Source: an uncultured Clostridia bacterium
Lineage (GTDB): Bacteria; Bacillota; Clostridia; Christensenellales; Borkfalkiaceae
DNA length: 30,523 nt
Assembly (NCBI GenBank): GCA_937912025.1
Contig: CALDOZ010000020.1
Location: 1-30,523, forward strand
Reading direction: 5' to 3'
In this document: piece by piece, positions 1 through 6,600 of the stretch
How positions within the stretch are numbered: position 1 is the first letter of the stretch
Layout of the letters: every line of letters begins with the position of its first letter
Translations under genes and position numbers: made by a program
The notes under the pieces: model-generated
Database searches by the model: none
Told to the model about the DNA's origin: nothing
What the model saw: only the letters and a program-made list of their open reading frames with translations

Positions 1-59
1 TCAGTCCGTGCCAATAAAGTGAGCCTTGTCTTGCTTGTTTCTATCCCTTTAAAAACGTA

Positions 60-86
60 CAATATTAAACTAACCAATATTAAACT
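60..86. repeat. Short tandem repeat, 12-nt unit
   Basis: CAATATTAAACT occurs twice (60-71 and 75-86), separated by 3 nt, just before a terminator hairpin. No function is evident. No convincing gene is seen in 1-344: one frame is open from 1 to about 168, but it runs through the terminator and shows no recognisable protein. Confidence 0.5.
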
Positions 87-87
87 G

Positions 88-117
88 AAAAGCGGAGCAG
101 GTGTTGCTCCGCTTTTT
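88..117 (+). terminator. Intrinsic terminator of an upstream, off-window unit
   Basis: A perfect 12-bp stem (AAAAGCGGAGCA, 88-99, with TGCTCCGCTTTT, 105-116) closes a 5-nt loop and ends in a T run. The A/T flanks make it usable on both strands. The gene it serves would lie left of the window. Confidence 0.8.
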
Positions 118-182
118 ACGGTTAAAATAATCACTCTATTTAAATTAAAAACTTATAGAAATACTTAACTAAAAACTAAAAT

Positions 183-230
183 ACTATCGAAATCGGACAT
201 TTTTTTAAAAATATGTCCGATTTCGATAGT
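183..230. repeat. Large intergenic palindrome, 18-bp perfect arms
   Basis: ACTATCGAAATCGGACAT (183-200) is exactly mirrored at 213-230. The 12-nt centre is itself self-complementary (T-run/A-run), so nearly all 48 nt can fold. A further A-rich/T-rich pairing is possible outside after a 3-nt bulge. There is no clean T tract directly after the stem on the plus strand, so it is not a textbook terminator; on the minus strand T-rich sequence follows. Confidence 0.75.
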
Positions 231-313
231 GCTATTTTTATAAATAAAATACAACTTTGATAAATTTAGTAAAAAATTACTCATTTGTGACAATAAAAAA
301 CTTAATAATATAA

Positions 314-341
314 AAAAATCGTGGTTTTTCCCACGAGTTTT
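314..341 (-). terminator. Terminator of the AraC-family gene
   Basis: Immediately after the stop codon of the minus-strand regulator, CGTGG (320-324) pairs with CCACG (331-335), extended by A/T pairs on both sides with one bulged base. Read on the minus strand, the stem is followed by a run of seven Ts. Confidence 0.8.
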
Positions 342-344
342 TAA

Positions 345-1106
345 TTATTTTTCTTTAAAATATTCCATAGGACTTTTGCCGTAAGTCTTTTTAAATACTC
401 TATAAAACGTTTGTGAACTTGTAAAACCGCTATCATAAAGCGCTTGAGTTATAGGTTTTTCTTTAACGCTCACGAGTTTTATAAAATTATTTAATCGTAA
501 ATTAGTTAAATAGTAGTTAAACCCGCAATGAAAATACGTTTTAAAAGCCGTTGACAAATAACACTTATTAAAACCAAATTTTTTAGATAAAAAATCAAGT
601 GATATATTTTCTGTATAATTATTATTAACGTATTCAAAAATATCGCGTAAATATTCAATGTGTTTGGTCTTTTTTGATACGAGCTCGTTGGTTGATAATA
701 TTTTTCCAAGTAGCTCATTTATTAGCCCGTAAACGTATAAAAAATTTTCATTCTTATTCTGATATATTTTTAAAATAATATCATAATAAAAATTATCGAC
801 GTCATTAATCAATTTGTTTAAAATGGTTTTGTTTTTCTTGTGTTCGTTATATGCCGATAAATATTCAGGAGAAATCAAAAAAGTGAGATATTCTTTGCTT
901 GACGTTATCATGTGAATATCGTTAGTGTCAACAAAAACGAATTGACCTTCGTTAGCAATATAATTATCACCGTTAATATAAACGTGTAATTCACCCTTTA
1001 AAACGTATAAAATCTCTATATTTTTGTGAAAATGCGATGGGTAAGTATTGTAACTGTAAGTAAGCTTTATTCCCGCATTATCAATTTCTTCGTAAAAAGT
1101 TCTCAT
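345..1106 (-). CDS. AraC-family transcriptional regulator with cupin sensor domain
   Basis: Predicted cytoplasmic DNA-binding regulator of 253 residues. The N-terminal ~130 residues look like an AraC-type cupin pocket: an SHFHKN histidine motif near residue 24, then ILYVLKGELHVYINGD. The C-terminal ~100 residues hold the paired helix-turn-helix of the family, including ISLDFLSKKFGFNKCYLS and the second-helix/signature segment FTSSQTFYRVFKKTYGKSP. It is divergent from the hydrolase/SHMT-like operon at 1252 and is the obvious candidate regulator of it; AraC proteins of this size usually sense a small ligand and activate a neighbour. The ATG at 1106 has no Shine-Dalgarno, and a strong promoter places the transcript start at or next to the ATG. 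The His motif lies so close to the N-terminus that a much later start is unlikely. The ligand cannot be inferred. Confidence 0.9.
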   Translation of the reverse strand: MRTFYEEIDNAGIKLTYSYNTYPSHFHKNIEILYVLKGELHVYINGDNYIANEGQFVFVDTNDIHMITSSKEYLTFLISPEYLSAYNEHKKNKTILNKLINDVDNFYYDIILKIYQNKNENFLYVYGLINELLGKILSTNELVSKKTKHIEYLRDIFEYVNNNYTENISLDFLSKKFGFNKCYLSTAFKTYFHCGFNYYLTNLRLNNFIKLVSVKEKPITQALYDSGFTSSQTFYRVFKKTYGKSPMEYFKEK

Positions 1107-1112
1107 AAATAT

Positions 1113-1141
1113 ATTTTAAACTTTTTTTATTAAAATGTCAA
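1113..1141 (-). promoter_or_regulatory. Sigma-A promoter of the AraC gene (possibly leaderless)
   Basis: On the minus strand TTGACA (1136-1141) and TAAAAT (1113-1118) are separated by exactly 17 nt. Only 6 nt separate the -10 from the ATG, so transcription would start at or beside the initiation codon. Confidence 0.75.
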
Positions 1142-1184
1142 TATCTAAATAAATGAGAATATTTAATAACTATAATAAGAAGAA

Positions 1185-1208
1185 AATGCAATGCGGTAAT
1201 GCTAAAAT
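1185..1208 (+). promoter_or_regulatory. Candidate activator-dependent promoter of the hydrolase/SHMT-like operon
   Basis: An extended -10 (TGC-TAAAAT, hexamer at 1203-1208) has no good -35 at 17 nt (AAGAAA). Three AATGC repeats (1185-1189, 1190-1194, 1198-1202) occupy the spacer region. A weak -35 beside a divergent AraC gene suits an activated promoter, but the repeats as AraC sites are a guess. A TATAAT at about 1171 is an alternative -10 with an equally poor -35. Confidence 0.35.
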
Positions 1209-1251
1209 GTAATCAATAATAAAGTGCTACTAATTAAACTTAGGGGGTTTT

Positions 1252-2070
1252 ATGAGATATAGTATTACTAATTTTGCTTCAACCATATTAAAATGTTTTG
1301 GCGTTGAAAAAGAAAGCACTATGCACGACAGTTTACCCATTGCCGACCAAATTATAAACGATGATAAACTCATTGAAAAATGTCTTATTTTTTCTTCAGA
1401 CGCAGTTCCAGAATATATTACTCAAGAGTATAGTCAAATGTTTGAAGGCGTAAAAAAATACGCGCCTAACGAAGTTTTAATAAAAACGGTATCTCCGTCA
1501 ATCACCCCCGTTTGTTATGGCGCAATGTTTTCAGGAACAACTCCAAACAAAAACGGGCTACCTAAGTATTTAGAGCCTAAAATTGTAAACGGAGTTGCTC
1601 AGCCTACTTTATCAGTAACTCCTTTCACTCAATCGCTTGCAAGAGCGGGCAAAAAAGTGGCTGTTGTTACATGCGAAAACGGTTGTATAGCGTCAATGCT
1701 TTACGGAAGAGAAGCGCATTTATTTATTATTCCTAACGATGATGATGAGGCTATTTTTGAAAAAGCGTGCGAGCTTGTAAAACAAAACTATTACGATGTT
1801 ATTTTCGTTTACCAGTTTGAGTTTGACCATACTATGCACAAATATTCTCCAAAAGGCGAAAAGTCGTTAAACATGCTTAAACATATCAATGAAAAGTTTG
1901 TAAAAATTAACGAACTTGTTAGCGAGTACTGGAAAGGATATAAAAAACTTGTTGTGTATAACTGTGATCACGGCGCTCACGCAACGGGCGAAAACGGTCA
2001 AACGGGCGCTCACGGTGAAGATATTTTAGAAGACTTAAATATAAAATGGTTTTTTGGGTGGGATAAATGA
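1252..2070 (+). CDS. Alkaline-phosphatase-superfamily (NPP-like) phosphodiesterase/phosphonate-type hydrolase
   Basis: Predicted cytoplasmic metallo-hydrolase of 272 residues, compact for the nucleotide pyrophosphatase/phosphodiesterase branch; no signal peptide is seen. A full set of candidate two-metal ligands and nucleophile can be placed: D50 (FSSD), nucleophile T85 in SPSITPVCYGAMFSGTTP, D192 and H196 in DHTMHKYSP, D239-H240 in CDHGAH, and H254 in GAHGE. These match the D/T/D...H/DH/H order of that branch, so the enzyme looks catalytically competent for a phospho- or phosphono-ester (or a related C-P or sulfate substrate). A strong AGGGGG ribosome site precedes the ATG by 4 nt. The stop overlaps the next start in an ATGA, so it is translationally coupled to the SHMT-like enzyme, which suggests the two act on the same metabolite. 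The substrate is unknown. Confidence 0.85.
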   Translation: MRYSITNFASTILKCFGVEKESTMHDSLPIADQIINDDKLIEKCLIFSSDAVPEYITQEYSQMFEGVKKYAPNEVLIKTVSPSITPVCYGAMFSGTTPNKNGLPKYLEPKIVNGVAQPTLSVTPFTQSLARAGKKVAVVTCENGCIASMLYGREAHLFIIPNDDDEAIFEKACELVKQNYYDVIFVYQFEFDHTMHKYSPKGEKSLNMLKHINEKFVKINELVSEYWKGYKKLVVYNCDHGAHATGENGQTGAHGEDILEDLNIKWFFGWDK

Positions 2071-3275
2071 TAGATAACGAAATTTTAGCGATATTAAAAG
2101 AAGAAGAAAATCGTCAAAATAACGTACTTGAAATGATAGCAAGCGAAAGCATTCAGCCACAATTTTTGCTAGACCTTCAAGGTAGTATTTTTTGCAATAA
2201 AACCGCCGTTGGAAATATAGGCAATCAACGTTTAAAAGGTAGTAGCATTATTGAAAAACTTGAAATATTAGCAAAAAAACGTGCTGAAGAAGTTTTTAAC
2301 GCCGATTACGCTAATATGTTTCCGTATTCAGGTAGTATGGCAAACTTTTGCGCGTATTCAGCGTTTTGTAACGTGGGCGACAACATTTTAGCCCTTGACC
2401 CGTCCGTTGGCGCGCATCAATCTCACGGCGGTAAAAAGAACGTTTCTTCTAAAATATATAATTTTGAATATTTTGGTTTAAATGCAAAAACTTTAGATAT
2501 CGATTACGATTACGCCTTAAAGATTGCAAAAACTTTCAAGCCTAAATTGATAGTGGTAGGCTCGGCTGCATATCCGCGTCAAATTAACTACGAAAAATTG
2601 AGTCAGGTAGCAAAACAAGTAAACGCGTATTTAATGGTTGATATAGCGCATTTTTCAGGACTTATAGCAGGTGGGGTTAGCGATAATCCTTTCCCTTACG
2701 CCGACGTAGTTACCGCATCTTGCACAAAAACTATGTGTGGACCGCATACGGGCTTTATAATGTGTAAAAAAGAACACGAAGAAAGGGTAAAAAATAGCGT
2801 GTATCCAGGTAACGTTGCTTCTTTGCATCTTCAAACTATCGCATCAACGGCGAGCGCGTTAGAGCGCAGTAAAACACCGAAGTTTAAAAACTTAATGAAG
2901 CAAATCGTACTAAACGCAAAAGCGCTTGCGAATGAATTTATTAAAAAGGGCTTTGGTATTTTTACGGGAGGAACGGACTGTCACTTAATGCTTGTTGATT
3001 TAACGCCTTTTTGCGTTACGGGTGAAGATTTTGCTAATATTTTAGAAGGTATAGGCGTTACCGTTAATAGTAAAGCAATTCCTTTAGATAAAGCCCCCGT
3101 TGCTATGGGTATAAGGCTTGGAACAACCGTTTTAACTCAGCGTGGTATGAAAGAACAAGATATGCAAGACGTGGTTGAAATTTTTCACCTTGCTATAACT
3201 GGCAAAACGCAACAAGCAAAGCAAAAAGTGGATGAACTTATTAAAAAATTCCCAATTCCCAAAGATATTATATAG
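2067..3275 (+). CDS. SHMT-like fold-type I PLP enzyme with altered active site (probably not a housekeeping GlyA)
   Basis: A 402-residue homologue of serine hydroxymethyltransferase over its full length (E. coli GlyA is 417). Aligned by eye to E. coli GlyA it keeps the PLP lysine (K221, GlyA K229), the pyridine-N aspartate and its partner (D192/H195 in VDIAH), the PLP-stacking His (GlyA H126) and the arginine that binds the substrate carboxylate (R350 in GIRLGT). It has lost residues typical of true SHMT: GlyA Y55, E57 and Y65 are T46, V48 and L55; the His before the PLP Lys is T220; R235 of GPRGG is H227; and PGGQGGP is PGNVASL. E57 is the key acid/base in folate-dependent hydroxymethyl transfer. 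The enzyme therefore probably binds an amino acid as the PLP aldimine but does aldolase, transaldolase, decarboxylase or similar chemistry. It overlaps the hydrolase gene by 4 nt. Automated annotation would probably call it glyA. Confidence 0.85.
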   Translation: MIDNEILAILKEEENRQNNVLEMIASESIQPQFLLDLQGSIFCNKTAVGNIGNQRLKGSSIIEKLEILAKKRAEEVFNADYANMFPYSGSMANFCAYSAFCNVGDNILALDPSVGAHQSHGGKKNVSSKIYNFEYFGLNAKTLDIDYDYALKIAKTFKPKLIVVGSAAYPRQINYEKLSQVAKQVNAYLMVDIAHFSGLIAGGVSDNPFPYADVVTASCTKTMCGPHTGFIMCKKEHEERVKNSVYPGNVASLHLQTIASTASALERSKTPKFKNLMKQIVLNAKALANEFIKKGFGIFTGGTDCHLMLVDLTPFCVTGEDFANILEGIGVTVNSKAIPLDKAPVAMGIRLGTTVLTQRGMKEQDMQDVVEIFHLAITGKTQQAKQKVDELIKKFPIPKDII

Positions 3276-3323
3276 TTCAACTTAATATAAGTTAAAATGC
3301 TTAGATAAAACTTAACAGAATAC

Positions 3324-3353
3324 AAAAACTCCCGAAAAAAATCGGGAGTTTTT
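3324..3353. terminator. Bidirectional terminator between convergent genes
   Basis: AAAAACTCCCGA (3324-3335) pairs perfectly with TCGGGAGTTTTT (3342-3353) around a 6-nt loop. It lies between the stops of the SHMT-like gene (plus) and the small Xre gene (minus) and can serve both. Confidence 0.9.
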
Positions 3354-3372
3354 AACGTTTTTATATTATTTA

Positions 3373-3597
3373 TCAATACCAATCGGTTAATCCAAGAATA
3401 TAATCGGCGGACACTTCAAAAAAATTGGCAAGTTTAAAAATTGCTTCGGCGGTTGGGGATTGTTTACCCGTTTCCCAGTAACTTATTGAAGCGTTAGATA
3501 AACTAAGTTTACTTGCAAGTTCGTTTTGACCTATACCTTTTTCATTTCGCAGGGCTTTTAATCTTTCGCCCATTCCCTTTAAATCAAATTCTTTCAT
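3373..3597 (-). CDS. Small Xre/Cro-CI-type repressor
   Basis: A 74-residue protein that is essentially one helix-turn-helix domain: GERLKALRNEKGIGQNELA, then LSLSNASISYWETGKQSPTAEA and LANFFEVSADYILGL, the classic SinR/Xre layout with no separate sensor domain. It is divergent from the MACPF lipoprotein gene, and the shared 91-bp intergenic region carries two copies of an inverted repeat, one over its own likely -10 and one inside the target promoter. A self-repressing switch controlling the lipoprotein is the simple reading. There is no Shine-Dalgarno before this ATG, and TAGAAT lies 6 nt upstream of it, so a leaderless message is possible. An internal ATG at residue 9 has AAGGGA directly in front, too close to be a better start. 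Confidence 0.88.
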   Translation of the reverse strand: MKEFDLKGMGERLKALRNEKGIGQNELASKLSLSNASISYWETGKQSPTAEAIFKLANFFEVSADYILGLTDWY

Positions 3598-3604
3598 AAT
3601 TACA

Positions 3605-3653
3605 TTCTAATAAAAGTTAGATTAAATTTGTTGACTTCTAATTATAATTAGAA
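3605..3653. promoter_or_regulatory. Paired palindromic operators between xre and the MACPF gene
   Basis: O2 at 3636-3653 is a perfect 18-nt palindrome (TTCTAATTATAATTAGAA). O1 at 3605-3622 keeps the half-sites and spacing (TTCTAA-N6-TTAGAT). Their centres are 31 bp apart, about three helical turns. O1 covers the probable minus-strand -10 of the xre gene; O2 exactly fills the spacer of the plus-strand promoter. Binding by the neighbouring Xre protein is inferred from position. Confidence 0.7.
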
Positions 3654-3659
3654 TATAAT
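3631..3659 (+). promoter_or_regulatory. Sigma-A promoter of the MACPF lipoprotein gene
   Basis: TTGACT (3631-3636), 17-nt spacer, TATAAT (3654-3659). The start point would be about 3666, giving a leader of some 23 nt with AAGGAG before the ATG. Near-consensus strength implies the gene must be held off by a repressor, matching the operator in the spacer. Confidence 0.85.
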
Positions 3660-3688
3660 AGGGGTATTCTACAAAAAGGAGAATTTAA

Positions 3689-6600
3689 ATGAAAAAAAGG
3701 TTAACTAAAATTTTGACGGCCTTATTTACAGTATTAACGTCTTTAAGTATGTTATTTATGTCAGGTTGTCAATTATTAGGTCAATCGGTAACCGAGCCTA
3801 AAACTTTATCTGCTCCAACAAACGTTAGAGTTGAAAGCGGAAGTTTGTGCTGGAACCCCGTTGAATACGCAAGTAGTTATACGGTAAGTATTGATAATAA
3901 AGAATATTCGGTAAACGATTATCAATATCCGTTAACTTCAGTTCGTGACGGAGAACACGTTTTTAAAGTTAAAGCAAACGGCGACGGTATATTATACGCG
4001 TCGTCTGCTTGGTCTGAAAGTTTAACTGAAACGCTTGTAGAAGGAGGCAAGAGCGACCAAGGCTATTATGGTCAGTTTGATGAACTTACTAAAAACGAAT
4101 CTTTCCTTGGGTATGGTTTTGACGTTATAAATTCTTCAGTTTTTAGCGATAAATACGTTAAAACGTCTTTCCCAATATTTAACAATGAAAAACTAATGGA
4201 GCAACGTTTACTTAAAGTTGACTCTAAGCAGTCTTACATTGAAGAAATTAAAAGTTCTAGTATGGAAACGTTTATGGAAGAGTGGAACGCTAGCGCTCAC
4301 GTTAACACAAAGTGGGGTGGAAAACGCGTTGGTGGTAGCGTTGAAGTCGAGGCTAAATATTCTGGCGGTGTAGAAAACGCTAAATCTAAGTATTTCCATT
4401 CAATTTCTATATATAATCAAAAATTTTATATAGTAATGCAAAGCGATATTAATACTTACAAAGAAATTGTAAACGACAGTTTTAAGGCTGATTTATATTC
4501 TGATATGACGCCTGCTGAACTTTTTGATAAATACGGCACTCACTTTATAACAAGCGCTGTTATGGGTGGTAAAATTAACTCTTACTACTTATACTCAAGC
4601 CAAAGCGAAAAATCTTATCACGATGTTTCTGCTCAAGTATCAACAGAAGTTAGAGTATACAAAACGGGTGTTGACGTTGACGTAAGCGGTGGTTATAGAC
4701 AAAAAGCCCAAGAAGAAAACATTCATATTGAGAATATGTTAGAAGTAATTGGTGGCGATGATTTTGGTATGCTTAGCGACCAAGATATTTCTAAAAACTA
4801 TCTTGAATGGGAAAAATCGCTTGATAATCACGCATCGTTAATGGGTATTAAAGACACAAGTTCGTTAATACCGTTATGGCAATTAATAGATTCAAGTTTA
4901 GATACTAGAACGTATACTTGGACGGACGTAAACGGTCAGTTACAAACGGGTAGCCGTTCTCAGCAACTTCAAGCATATTTTGAAAAGTACGGAATAGAAG
5001 CGTATAATTCGCTAATGGAAGCGGCGGACTTGCCTGAAATTATCGTTCCTACCGGTATTGATAACGTTAGAGTTAATAATACCGTAGCCGATTATAAAAA
5101 CGAGTACGTTGTTTACGCTGGCGCAAGTAACGATATTTCTTTTAACGTAACGCCAGAAAACGCGGTTGGTTTTACTAAAACGGCAAGTTTATCTGAAAAT
5201 ACTGACCTTGCTAGTATAGATAATCAAAACGGACTTGCTTTAATTGTTTCGCCTAATTGCGAACATGATACTATCTTTAACGTAGTACTTTCAGCCGGTA
5301 GCGTGCGTAAAACTATTAAAGTTAGAGTTATTAAACAATACAGCGTAATATTCAAGTCTAATGGCGGTAGCGAAGTAGAGCCTATGCTTGACGTTGAACA
5401 CGGCACTCAAATTGAAGAGCCTACAACAACGAGAGAAGGTTACGTATTTAAAGGTTGGTTTACTACTAATAACTTTGTTGAAGGTACTGATTATAAATTT
5501 GGCGAAGATCCAGTAATTAACGATTTAACTTTATATGCTAAATGGGAAGTGTATTACCCTGAAATAACTTTCGTACATAACGTGCAAGGTAGCACTTTAC
5601 TTAAAGATAAAGTAAGATACGGAAATAGTTACGCAAGACCTACAACTCCTAAACTTACGGGCTATGTGTTTGATAATTTCTATCAAGATAGCGAAATGCT
5701 TATTCCGTTTGACTTTACTACGGAAATAAAAACGCCAACTAATATTTACGTTAAGTGGACACCTAAAACGTACACCGTTTCATTTGTGACGGGTAGCGAG
5801 TCTGTTATTGCTCCGCAACAAGTAACGTACAAGAATAAAGCGCAAGAGCCTATTGAGCCAATTAAACAAGGCTATACGTTTATGGGTTGGTATCTAAACA
5901 GCGCTTGTACGGGCGCATTGTTCGATTTTAATAATGATTTGGTTTTAGATAACACCACTCTTTATGCAAGGTGGGGTGAAGATCCTATTACCATAGTTTT
6001 TGAAGTGAACGGTGGCAATAGTATTGATGAAGTAAGTATATTAAAAGGTCAATCGCTTGGCGCAAATTTAAAAACTCCAACAAGAGATTATTATACGTTT
6101 GACGGTTGGTATTTAAGCAATGAATTTATCGCTAACGAAAAAGTATATTCAAATACTACGTTTAATGAAAATGAAGTGTTATACGCTAAATGGACTAAAA
6201 ACATATATACAATAACGTATAGTGTAGACGGTGCAGAAGTGTCTGGCAATTACACAAAAACGTATTCGATAGGCGACGAAATTGCTTTACCTATAGCAGA
6301 AAAAGACTATTACACGTTTAGTCGTTGGTATATAGACGAAAGTTTAACTACTGCTGTAAACGTTACAACGCTTAGTCAATCTCCACAAAATATAACGTTA
6401 TATGCTAAATTTGAAGCAATAGAATACACAATTCAATTTATTGTTGAAAATGGAAGTTTAAACGGCAATAATAACGTTGTTTATACTGTTGAAAATGCAA
6501 ATCAAATACAAATGCCTACAGCAACTCACGCTCAATACCCAGACTACATTAAATTTAATAATTGGGTAGAGCAAGATAATTCAAGTATATTTGTAAACGA

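Noticed and set aside
1..168. Open frame running in from the left edge on plus
   Set aside because: It reads through a perfect terminator hairpin and yields no recognisable protein.
2067..3275. Plain annotation as housekeeping glyA
   Set aside because: Full-length similarity is clear, but Y55, E57, Y65, H228 and R235 of GlyA are all replaced, so the symbol would imply a function the sequence does not support.
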